Below, in pieces: positions 34,933 through 42,316 of a stretch of DNA of 64,000 bases. Position 1 is the stretch's first letter. Each line of letters starts with the position of its first letter. The position numbers and the translations under genes are program-made. The stretch is from JAPLST01 sp964397565 (GTDB lineage Bacteria > Auribacterota > UBA3054 > JAPLST01): positions 1 to 64,000 of the forward strand of contig CAYNJC010000006.1 in assembly GCA_964397565.1 (NCBI GenBank), given 5' to 3'. Under the pieces are notes generated by a model. That model saw nothing but the letters and a program-made list of their open reading frames with translations, was not told where the DNA came from and did not search any database.

Positions 34933-34948
34933 TGGCACCGAATTTGCT
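34933..34948 (+). promoter_or_regulatory. Sigma54 (-24/-12) promoter of the Ig-repeat protein
   Basis: TGGCACCGAATTTGCT matches TGGCACG-N4-TTGCW at all fixed positions but one (G7 is C). The expected start of transcription is near 34959, about 44 nt before the ATG at 35003. Confidence 0.85.
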
Positions 34949-35002
34949 AAAATATATATGGATTATTGTCTTTTTGCTGCTAACCAACGCTGGATGCCAG
35001 CC

Positions 35003-37984
35003 ATGACCACCAAACTTCTTGCCGCGACCATCAGCGCCTCCGTCGTGCTCGCCGCAACCGCCTTTGCTGATCCGCCGAATGCGGTCGCTGTCGCAATCCT
35101 CAGTCCGGAGAACAACGCCGTCGTGACGACCTGCCATGTGCGCGTTAGCGGCACGGCCGACTCCGCCGCCGGCATTGCGCTGGTGTTCGTCAATGGCGTC
35201 CAGGCCTGCGGCACCACCAATTGGTGCGCCTCCGTGCCGCTCAATCCCGGCTCGAATTTTATCGTCGCCGTGGCGATGGACAACGAACGCGCCAATGGCA
35301 TGGACAGGATTGTCGTGCTCGGCGCCGGCGGCCCGCCGCAGCAGGATCGCATTCCGCCGGCGATTACCGACATTGCGCCGCCCAGCGGCTTTACCACCAA
35401 TGACGCCGTCGCATTGCTGATTACCGCGCTCGACAATGTCGAAGTAGTGGCGGTCAAAGTCAACAATCAGCCGGCACTGGCACTCGGCAACGACCTCTGG
35501 AGTTTCAACGCGCCGCTACACCCGGGCGAAAACAAATTTGACGTGGTCGCGCTCGACGGCGCCGGCAATTGCGACCGGGCCATGGCCGTCTATTTCCGCA
35601 CGTGTGCCGTCACGAACGACACCATCCCGCCGACCATCACCGCCGTTGAGCCGCCCAGCGGCCAGACCACCAACGCGGTTGTCGAGATGCTGATCAATGC
35701 GCTGGACAACGTCGCTGTGACCGACGTCAAAGTCAACGGCCAGCCGGCCACCGCGCTCGGCGCCGATCAGTGGAGTTATCAGGCTGTCCTCCGCCCCGGC
35801 GCAAACACGCTGCAGATCTCCGCCGGTGACGCCGCCCACAACGTTGGCCACGCAGAGGTCACCTACATCCGCACTGCCGGTGATGCGACGGACGCCGTGC
35901 CGCCGGTGATCACGGATATCACCCCGCCCAGTGGTGTCGTCAACGGCCGCGACGTCGAGATGCTGATTGCCGCCATTGACAATGTCGGCGTCACGCGCGT
36001 GCAGGTTGAAGACAAATCCGCCCAGCACGTCGGCAGCAACATATGGGCGTTCCGCGCCCATCTGGAACAGGGCCAGACCATGCTGCATGTCTTTGCCTTC
36101 GATGCCGCCGGCAATGTCGGCCACAGCGGCGTTGCGTATGTGTTTGACCAAGGCCCAACCAATGACATGATGCCGCCGTGCGTGGTCAAGATTGAGCCGC
36201 CCGCGGGCGTGGCCATGACGAATGCGGTGGATATGCTGATCACCGCCATTGACAATATCGGTGTCACGGCGGTGCAAGTCAACGAGGCCGTCGCCACCAG
36301 GCTGAGCAGCACCCAATGGACGTACCAAGCCCAGTTGCGCCTCGGCCAGAATGCCTTCCACGTCGATGCTTTCGACGCCGCCGGCAATATTGGCCGCGCG
36401 GGCGTTTGTTATTACTACGGCGTGCCGTGCTCGAACGATCTGCGCCGGCCCGTCATCGCCGATGTGCAGCCTCCCTGTGGTCCCACGACCAATGCAGCGG
36501 TGGATCTGCTGATCACGGCGTTTGACGATGTCGGCGTGGTGAACGTCATGGTTAACAGCAATCGTGCCACCCAGGTCGAAAGCAATCTGTGGGCGTTCCA
36601 TGCGCCGCTGGCACTCGGCCCGAACAACTTCACCATCCTGGCCGTTGATGCTGACGGCAACACGGCGATGGCGCGCGTCAACTATTTGTGCATGGCACCC
36701 GACGGCACGGACAGTGTGCCGCCGCGGCTCCTCAGTGTGTGTCCTCGCGCCGGCGTCGTCACCAACAGCCCGGTAAACATGTCCATCACCGCCGCGGATA
36801 ATGTCGGTGTCACCAGCGTCACCGTCAATGATGACGCCGCTCTCGCCCTCGGCAGCAACCATTACGCCTATGCCCTCGCCCTCGCCGCCGGCACCAACCT
36901 CGTCACCGTCATTGCGCGCGACGCGGCCGAAAATACCGCCACGGCGACCGTCGTGTATGTCTATAGCGCCGGCGATACGGTGGCCGCACCCCTCGTCATC
37001 AGCACGACCTCCGATGAGCTCATCGGCTACCTCAACCTGCCCTACGAGAAACTGCTCGAGGCGGACGGCGGCGACGGCACCTACTTTTGGACCGTCAACG
37101 GATTGAAGCCCAATTTGGTTTCGACCCCCGATGGCGAAATTTCCGGTATCCCGATTGTACTCGGCCAGCATGCAGTCGAGATCGAGGTGTCGAGCGCGGG
37201 GCAGACCTTCACCACAAACTTGCTGATGGAGATTCTGGATGAGCCTGTCGGCGCAACCATTATCAGCGACAGATCTGCCGATGCCATCGCCCTGCAACCC
37301 TATGCCGCGGCGTTGGCGTTGGCCGGCGCACCGAACGCGCAAGCATGGCAGTTTGAAGCGCTCAGTGGCCTGCCCACCGGCTTGATTCTGCAGCCCGATG
37401 GACGCCTGCTTGGCAAGCCGGTCGCCGCCGGCGCGTATGCCCTGCAGATCCGCGCAACGCATGCCAGCACCAGTGTGACTAAGAGCATCCCGCTCAACGT
37501 CGTATCGGACACCGCCGGCGATCTCGGCGCGGTAACACTCGAGAAAATGACGATGAAGATCAATTGGGCCCGGCCGCTCGCCGACAAGGCCACCGCCGTG
37601 CTCGCCTTCACCATGCCGCGCGATGCAGATCCGATGCAGCAGCAGTGGATTGTCAAGCTCGGTAACTATCCCGTGCCGCTCGAGAATCCCGTCCGTACTG
37701 CTCATGGCGCCCTGATCACGTTCGCCAATCGCCCCAGTGATGCCAATTCGTTGGTCATCTCGGCCAAGGCGCGCATCAACGCCCAAGGCCGCGTGCGTTT
37801 GACCGTTGCGGTTCGCAACGCCAGTGTGGCCGGCGCATTGGGCGTGCAAAATCAATCAATGCGGCGCGGCGCAAGCTGTCTGCCGGCGACAATGAAAATC
37901 GGCACGCGTGCCGGTCATGCTGTTCGGATGCTGCGCCTAGACGGCGCCGCCGGCCGCGCAAGCTACTTGCGCACCGTGCGATAA
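35003..37984 (+). CDS. Giant secreted Ig-repeat protein under sigma54 control
   Basis: A 993-residue exported protein. A signal peptide (about 1-22) is followed by seven Ig-like modules of about 90 residues (about 25-660) of the Glucodextranase-B/bacterial Ig type. The recurring frame is PP-x-I-x-x-I-x-PPSG, MLITAxDNVGV, a Trp or Tyr strand and DAAGNxGxAxVxY. Two He_PIG-like modules follow (about 670-850), then a distinct C-terminal domain (about 860-993) ending in a basic tail. No PEP-CTERM, LPxTG or lipobox is seen; the last domain may be the anchor or secretion signal. It is probably an adhesin or matrix protein. The ATG at 35003 is preferred because the leader then equals that of the gene at 23140. 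Confidence 0.8.
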   Translation: MTTKLLAATISASVVLAATAFADPPNAVAVAILSPENNAVVTTCHVRVSGTADSAAGIALVFVNGVQACGTTNWCASVPLNPGSNFIVAVAMDNERANGMDRIVVLGAGGPPQQDRIPPAITDIAPPSGFTTNDAVALLITALDNVEVVAVKVNNQPALALGNDLWSFNAPLHPGENKFDVVALDGAGNCDRAMAVYFRTCAVTNDTIPPTITAVEPPSGQTTNAVVEMLINALDNVAVTDVKVNGQPATALGADQWSYQAVLRPGANTLQISAGDAAHNVGHAEVTYIRTAGDATDAVPPVITDITPPSGVVNGRDVEMLIAAIDNVGVTRVQVEDKSAQHVGSNIWAFRAHLEQGQTMLHVFAFDAAGNVGHSGVAYVFDQGPTNDMMPPCVVKIEPPAGVAMTNAVDMLITAIDNIGVTAVQVNEAVATRLSSTQWTYQAQLRLGQNAFHVDAFDAAGNIGRAGVCYYYGVPCSNDLRRPVIADVQPPCGPTTNAAVDLLITAFDDVGVVNVMVNSNRATQVESNLWAFHAPLALGPNNFTILAVDADGNTAMARVNYLCMAPDGTDSVPPRLLSVCPRAGVVTNSPVNMSITAADNVGVTSVTVNDDAALALGSNHYAYALALAAGTNLVTVIARDAAENTATATVVYVYSAGDTVAAPLVISTTSDELIGYLNLPYEKLLEADGGDGTYFWTVNGLKPNLVSTPDGEISGIPIVLGQHAVEIEVSSAGQTFTTNLLMEILDEPVGATIISDRSADAIALQPYAAALALAGAPNAQAWQFEALSGLPTGLILQPDGRLLGKPVAAGAYALQIRATHASTSVTKSIPLNVVSDTAGDLGAVTLEKMTMKINWARPLADKATAVLAFTMPRDADPMQQQWIVKLGNYPVPLENPVRTAHGALITFANRPSDANSLVISAKARINAQGRVRLTVAVRNASVAGALGVQNQSMRRGASCLPATMKIGTRAGHAVRMLRLDGAAGRASYLRTVR

Positions 37985-38054
37985 AGCATCTTCAGCGCGC
38001 GGCGCAGTTCTCTGCCTGCGTCGCGCGCATCACCTTTGGACGATGGTACTGATT

Positions 38055-38402
38055 ATGAACCGCTTTGCTCTCGCGATTGTTAGCGCCGGTGCCGCGTGCG
38101 CGCTGCTTGGGGCGAGTGCCACTAATCAGCTGTCTTCCGCTCCTGCACGCCCTGCACCAGCGCCCCCGGCGCTTTCTTTTGAAAAGGTGCTGTATGTCTC
38201 GACCGGCACGCTCAAGCACACGGACAAACCCGCGCCAAACAGTTCGAATGCGCCGGCCACGGCCGTCAGTACGACGCAATCTGCCGCCGCCGATCCGGCC
38301 AAGCAGACCACGCCGCCGCGCCCGCGCCGCAAACGTGGCGCCGCCGCCCTCCGCTATCTTGATTTGGATGGCGACGGCGTCGCCGATGTGCGCGACCTGT
38401 AA
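38055..38402 (+). CDS. Small exported protein ending in a calcium-loop motif
   Basis: A 115-residue protein with a signal peptide (MNRFALAIVSAGAACALLG), a Pro/Ala/Thr-rich middle that looks disordered, and a C-terminal basic patch (PPRPRRKRG) followed by DLDGDGVADVRDL. The last part has the spacing of a calcium-binding loop of the EF-hand/dockerin/thrombospondin-3 kind. It lies 70 bp after the Ig-repeat protein and may share its transcript. An ATG four codons earlier (38043) is also possible. It may be a partner or cap of the large protein; this is only suggested by position. Confidence 0.5.
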   Translation: MNRFALAIVSAGAACALLGASATNQLSSAPARPAPAPPALSFEKVLYVSTGTLKHTDKPAPNSSNAPATAVSTTQSAAADPAKQTTPPRPRRKRGAAALRYLDLDGDGVADVRDL

Positions 38403-38476
38403 TAGCAGCAACAGCGGCATGGCGCTGCACCGCCGCGCGTGGTCATAGGCCACAATCCTCATGGCGGGATTTTTGG

Positions 38477-39886
38477 AAAGAACTACCGGCAATGTCAAAA
38501 TTCAGTTATAATGTCCTATGCTACGTTCAATAGAAATGTCCTCTGATGCTACAATACGCTTCTCACCAGGAAAACCGAGGAGCGCTAATGAAGGAGGACC
38601 TAACAATGAGCGGAAAAGAAGTAGACCGATGGCATGCAGTGCGCGACGTCATCGAAGGGAAACTGCGGCAGAGTGAGGCGGGGCGACTGCTGGGGAGGAG
38701 CCCGCGGCAGATACGACGGATGGTCGCCCGCGTGAGGCAGGAAGGCAAGGCCGGGGTGATCCATCGGCTGAAGGGGCGTACATCCCCGCGGCGGACCGCA
38801 CAGAAGACGGTCGCGGCGGCGCAGCAGGCCATTGAACGGCAGTACCAGGATTTCGGACCGACGCTGGCGCAGGAGATGCTGGCGCGGCGGGACGGGATCA
38901 GACTGAGCGTAAGCACGGTGCGACGGCTGATGATACGCACGCAGCAGTGGAAGGCCAAACGCGGGAAACGGCGGCACCGTGCCTGGCGGGAACGGCGGCA
39001 ATGCGTGGGGATGCTGGTGCAGGTGGACGGCAGCGAGCATGCGTGGTTTGAAGAGCGGGGAGCGCGCTGCACGCTGATCATATTTGTGGACGACGCCACC
39101 GGGCGGATCATGGAAGGATCGTTTGAGGAGAGCGAAGACACGCTGACACTGATGCGCATGACACGAAAATATGTGGAACGGCACGGCCGGCCGGTGGAAC
39201 TGTATCCGGACCGGGACTCGATCTATCGGGTGAACCGGGCGGCAACGATTGAGGAGGAACTGCGCGACGACCAGGCCGAGACGCAGTATGTGCGCGCCGC
39301 AAAGGAGTTGGACATCATGGTGCGGTGCGCGGGGAGTCCGCAAGCCAAAGGCCGGGTGGAACGGGCGTTTGAGACCCTGCAGGACCGCTTGGTGAAGGAG
39401 CTGCGGCTGGCGGGGATCAGCACGCGCGAGAAAGGCAACGTCTTTCTACGGGGCTATCTGGCGCGGTACAACCAACGCTTTGGCGTGGCGCCGGCGGAGG
39501 AAGTCGATCTGCACCGGCCATTGCTCAAGGAACACCGGCTGGACGAGATCTTCACGATCCGCACGCCGCGGGTGGTGGCAAACGACTATACGGTGCGCTG
39601 CCGCAACCGCGTCTTTCAACTACTCAAGAACCAGCCGGTGCGGGTGTGTCCGCGCCTGCGCGTCGAGGTGGAAATCCGGCTGGACGGCAGCATGCATCTC
39701 CGCCATCGCGGCAGGTACTTGAATGTGAAAGATATCAGTGCGGCAGTCCGCGCCTCGCGCGCGCGCGCGTGCCCCACGCGCGATGCTTTGTGTGACGTGC
39801 TTGATGACACTGGCACAACCGGACATTTCTATTGAACGTAACCATAGGACATTTCTATTGACTTGCAACAAAGAACTACCGGCAAT
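38477..39886. mobile_element. IS1202/ISNCY-type insertion sequence with 17-bp target duplication
   Basis: The same 17 bases AAAGAACTACCGGCAAT stand at 38477-38493 and 39870-39886. Between them is an element of 1376 bp (38494-39869). Its inner inverted repeats are 38510-38541 (AATGTCCTATGCTACGTTCA to ATGTCC) and 39821-39853. They lie exactly 16 bp inside the direct repeats on both sides, and the outer 16 bp are weakly inverted too. Each end carries two copies of AATGTCC-type words. A duplication of 15-18 bp is, as I recall, typical of the ISTde1 subgroup of the IS1202 family. Confidence 0.8.
38606..39835 (+). CDS. ISNCY/IS1202-family DDE transposase
   Basis: A 409-residue transposase. The N-terminal helix-turn-helix is GKLRQSEAGRLLGRSPRQIRR. 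A second HTH-like part follows (ARRDGIRLSVSTVRRLM). The RNase-H-like catalytic core has the first Asp in VQVDGSEHAWF, the second in the FVDDATGRI to YPDRDSIY segment, and the Glu in GSPQAKGRVERAFETLQ. The C-terminus is an SH3-like beta region. It appears intact. The ATG at 38606 follows AAGGAGG; an earlier ATG (38588) also has a Shine-Dalgarno. The gene ends within the right inverted repeat. Confidence 0.92.
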   Translation: MSGKEVDRWHAVRDVIEGKLRQSEAGRLLGRSPRQIRRMVARVRQEGKAGVIHRLKGRTSPRRTAQKTVAAAQQAIERQYQDFGPTLAQEMLARRDGIRLSVSTVRRLMIRTQQWKAKRGKRRHRAWRERRQCVGMLVQVDGSEHAWFEERGARCTLIIFVDDATGRIMEGSFEESEDTLTLMRMTRKYVERHGRPVELYPDRDSIYRVNRAATIEEELRDDQAETQYVRAAKELDIMVRCAGSPQAKGRVERAFETLQDRLVKELRLAGISTREKGNVFLRGYLARYNQRFGVAPAEEVDLHRPLLKEHRLDEIFTIRTPRVVANDYTVRCRNRVFQLLKNQPVRVCPRLRVEVEIRLDGSMHLRHRGRYLNVKDISAAVRASRARACPTRDALCDVLDDTGTTGHFY

Positions 39887-39914
39887 TGACACCCGTGCGC
39901 CGTTTCGCTATACT
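39886..39914 (+). promoter_or_regulatory. Sigma70 promoter of rpsT
   Basis: TTGACA (39886-39891) and TATACT (39909-39914) with a 17-bp spacer. The first T of the -35 is the last base of the IS target duplication, so the IS inserted directly against the promoter but left it intact. Confidence 0.8.
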
Positions 39915-39958
39915 TTACCTTGTAGATTTTTTGTAACTTACAATGAGAGACCGACGCA

Positions 39959-40234
39959 ATGGCCTGGCATGAACACCGAGAGAAACGTCTGCGGCAGTCA
40001 AAGATCCGCCGCACGCGCAATGTGGCGCGCAAAACAGCCGTCAAGAAAGCAGTGAAAGCCGTGCGCGCCACCGCCGCCACAGGTGACGTCACCGGCGCCG
40101 CCACCAAGGTGCGCAGTGCCACCACGTTGATCGCCAAAGCCGCGAAAACGGGCACGCTGCACAAAAACACCGCCGCGCGCCGCATTTCCCGCGTGGCCAA
40201 AGCCGCCAACAAAGCCGCGCCCAAGGCGAAGTAG
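39959..40234 (+). CDS. rpsT: Small ribosomal subunit protein bS20
   Basis: A 91-residue, very basic, all-helical protein that binds 16S rRNA and helps 30S assembly. Typical features are the N-terminal REKRLRQSKIRRTRNVARK, the helix with TLIAKAAKTGTLHKNTAARR and the C-terminal RVAKAANKAAPKAK. The leader between promoter and ATG is about 38 nt. The gene stands alone between the IS element and nnr, with its own promoter and a double hairpin terminator. Confidence 0.93.
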   Translation: MAWHEHREKRLRQSKIRRTRNVARKTAVKKAVKAVRATAATGDVTGAATKVRSATTLIAKAAKTGTLHKNTAARRISRVAKAANKAAPKAK

Positions 40235-40293
40235 TCGCGACGGTTGGCGGTGGTGGTGGCAGCGCATGCTGCACGACGCACACAATGATGTTG

Positions 40294-40350
40294 GCAGACG
40301 ACCGTGCCGGTCGTCTGCACATTGGCAGGGTGGCTAGGCCGCCCTTTTTT
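40294..40350 (+). terminator. Double hairpin terminator after rpsT
   Basis: GCAGACGACC-GTGCC-GGTCGTCTGC at 40294-40318 is followed by GGGTGGC-TA-GGCCGCCC-type stem at 40328-40344 and six T residues. It ends five bases before the nnr start. Confidence 0.85.
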
Positions 40351-40355
40351 ATTAC

Positions 40356-41900
40356 ATGCAGTTTCTCACCGCACAGACTATTCGCGCGCTTGACGCGCAC
40401 GCCATCGCGGCGGGCACGCCCGCGGACGTCTTGATGGAACGCGCCGGCTATGGCGCGTTTTGCTTTCTTACCCGCGTGGCGGCCCCGCCGGCGCGGCGCA
40501 TCCTGCTGCTGGCCGGCAAAGGCAATAATGGCGGTGATGCCTTTGTGATTGCGCGCTATTTGTTTGAGCACGGGCGGCAGGTGCATGTGCTGAGTTTGGC
40601 GCCAGAATCAGCCGTGCGCGGCGATGCGCGGCTGAACTGGCAACGGTTGCAGGCGTTGGGCGTGCCGGTGGAGATCGCCGCGGACGAGGACGGCGTGCGG
40701 GCTGGGCTGGCGCGCTGGCACGGCGACCTGATCGTGGATGGCATTCTCGGCACGGGCGCGCAGGGCGCGGTGCAGGGCGTGCCGCGCGCGGCGATTGACG
40801 CGCTCAATGCGCAGGCCGCACCGGTGCTGGCGCTGGACATTCCCTCCGGCCTTGATGCCACCACCGGCGCGGTACTTGGCGCCGCCGTGCGCGCCACCTG
40901 GACGGTCACCTTCGGCCACGCCAAACGCGCCATGCTCGACACGCAGGCCGCGGCGTTGTGCGGGCGCGTTGAAGTTGTTGACCTTGGCTTGCCGCGCGGC
41001 GCGCAGGATGCGCACGCCGGTGTTGCGTGGGAATGCCTCTCGGCGCGCGAAGTTGGTGAACTGCTCCCGCGCCGCACGCTGACCGACCACAAAAATCGCC
41101 ACGGGCATGTGCTGGTGATCGCCGGCAGTCGCGGCATGAGCGGCGCCGCCGCTTTGTGCGCGCAGGCAGCCTTGCGCGCTGGCGCGGGCCTCGTGACGGT
41201 GGCGACACCGAGCTCCGTGTTGCCGCTCATCGCGCCGAGCATCCCGGCCTGCATGACGCTGTCGCTCGACGACGACGGCGCGGGCGTCCTGACCGAGCGT
41301 GGCGTGCAGCAGCTTTGCGCGCAACTGCCGAAATTCACCGCGTTGGCGTGCGGCCCGGGGCTTGGTCAGGCGCCGGCAACCGCCGCTGCGCTTGCGCTAC
41401 TGCTCAACCACGTGCGCGGTCCACTGGTGTTGGATGCCGACGCGCTCAATCTGCTGGCGAGCCATGCCGCGCTGTTGCAGCAGCTGCCCGCGCAGGTCGT
41501 GCTGACGCCGCATCCCGGCGAGTTTGCGCGCCTGTGTGGTGGCCATGTGTGCGGCACGACGGATGCCGAGCGCGTGGCGGCCGCACAGCAGTTCGCCGAT
41601 GGGCACCATCTAGTCCTGGTATTGAAGGGATTTCACAGTGTGATTGCCGCGCCCGGCCTGCCGGCCACGATCAATCTCAGCGGCAATCCGGGCATGGCAA
41701 CGGCCGGCGCCGGCGATGTGTTGACCGGCGTGATCGCGGCGTTGTTGGGGCAAGGCCTGACGCCGCGTGACGCCGCGCGCGGCGGCGCATATATACATGG
41801 ACTGGCCGGCGACATCGCCGCCGCGCATACCGGCCAGGCCGCGCTGACGGCGCCCGACCTGTCGGCGCGCCTGGGCAACGCCTGGCGCTACTGCGGATAG
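40356..41900 (+). CDS. nnr: Bifunctional NAD(P)HX epimerase/dehydratase
   Basis: Repairs hydrated NADH and NADPH. The 514 residues contain the YjeF-N epimerase domain (about 1-215: LLLAGKGNNGGDAFVIARYL, VDGILGTGAQG, LALDIPSGLDATTG) and the C-terminal ribokinase-like dehydratase domain (about 230-510: NRHGHVLVIAGSRGMSGAA, VLTPHPGEFARL, NLSGNPGMATAGAGDVLTG), where the last Asp is catalytic. The ATG lies only a few bases after the rpsT terminator and has no Shine-Dalgarno, so the mode of transcription is unclear; it may use a promoter hidden in the terminator or a leaderless start. Confidence 0.93.
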   Translation: MQFLTAQTIRALDAHAIAAGTPADVLMERAGYGAFCFLTRVAAPPARRILLLAGKGNNGGDAFVIARYLFEHGRQVHVLSLAPESAVRGDARLNWQRLQALGVPVEIAADEDGVRAGLARWHGDLIVDGILGTGAQGAVQGVPRAAIDALNAQAAPVLALDIPSGLDATTGAVLGAAVRATWTVTFGHAKRAMLDTQAAALCGRVEVVDLGLPRGAQDAHAGVAWECLSAREVGELLPRRTLTDHKNRHGHVLVIAGSRGMSGAAALCAQAALRAGAGLVTVATPSSVLPLIAPSIPACMTLSLDDDGAGVLTERGVQQLCAQLPKFTALACGPGLGQAPATAAALALLLNHVRGPLVLDADALNLLASHAALLQQLPAQVVLTPHPGEFARLCGGHVCGTTDAERVAAAQQFADGHHLVLVLKGFHSVIAAPGLPATINLSGNPGMATAGAGDVLTGVIAALLGQGLTPRDAARGGAYIHGLAGDIAAAHTGQAALTAPDLSARLGNAWRYCG

Positions 41901-41918
41901 CGCGGAACAGAACACGGA

Positions 41919-42007
41919 CAGACACGGACAAACACGGACAAACACAGACTGAATCCAGAGCGACTGATTCAGATGTTCGTGGTGGTCCGTGTTTGTTCGT
42001 GTCTCTG
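41919..42007. repeat. Long inverted repeat after nnr
   Basis: CAGACACGGACAAACACGGA (41919 on) pairs with GTCCGTGTTTGTTCGTGTCT (41985 on), about 21 bp with two mismatches. The left arm is part of a tandem run of CACGGACAAA words. An inner hairpin CTGAATC/GATTCAG lies in the loop. It probably folds in the 3' end of the nnr mRNA. The stretch to 42309 has no gene. Confidence 0.6.
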
Positions 42008-42054
42008 CCGGCGGTGCTGGCCGCCAACGGTGCGCTCGCCCTGCTGAACCTTTG

Positions 42055-42250
42055 CATTTACTAATGAGGGCGCGTTCTACGTTGCAGCATCCTTGTAGCC
42101 GCCCGCGGCGAGGGCGGCTTCTGCAGTCGCGGTCATCCGCGCCGTTGGCGGGACCGCCGCCGTTGGCGGGATCCCCGCCTTTGACGGGACTAGGCTGGTG
42201 CCTTAGCTAGCCAAGCCAGCTCCAAGCAGGCGTCCGCGGCCACAATGGGA
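42055..42250. repeat. MITE-like repeat, copy B
   Basis: It starts with TTACTAATGAGGGCGCG and runs through GCCGCCCGCGGCGAGGGCGG, CGTTGGCGGGATCCCCGCC and CCTTAGCTAGCCAAGCC to GTCCGCGGCCACAATGGGA. This is the reverse complement of copy A at 24022-24246 at about 90 percent identity by eye. The right end of the element is missing or diverged. Confidence 0.7.
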
Positions 42251-42266
42251 ACGCCAACAATTTGAG

Positions 42267-42316
42267 AAAAACGGTTAGCAGACCGTTTTACAAAATGAAT
42301 GCGGCGCATTCATTTT
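42267..42316. repeat. Paired palindromes between convergent genes
   Basis: AAAACGGT-TAGCAG-ACCGTTTT (42268-42289) is followed by AAAATGAATGC-GGC-GCATTCATTTT (42292-42316). Both have A-runs on the left and T-runs on the right and would terminate in both directions. The second covers the stop codon of the minus-strand gene. A similar pair is at 47270-47323. Confidence 0.7.

Noticed and set aside
35516..37855. A 779-residue open frame on the minus strand inside the Ig-repeat gene
   Set aside because: It has no start signal and its sequence is a mirror of the plus-strand repeats; GC-rich repeated DNA often leaves the antisense frame open.
38477..39886. The 17-bp direct repeats as phage or integron attachment sites
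   Set aside because: They flank a complete DDE-transposase element with inverted ends at symmetric distance; no integrase is present, so a target duplication is the better reading.
41919..42007. CACGGACAAA tandem words after nnr as a protein-binding array
   Set aside because: The words form one arm of a long inverted repeat in the 3' region, so an RNA hairpin explains them more simply.
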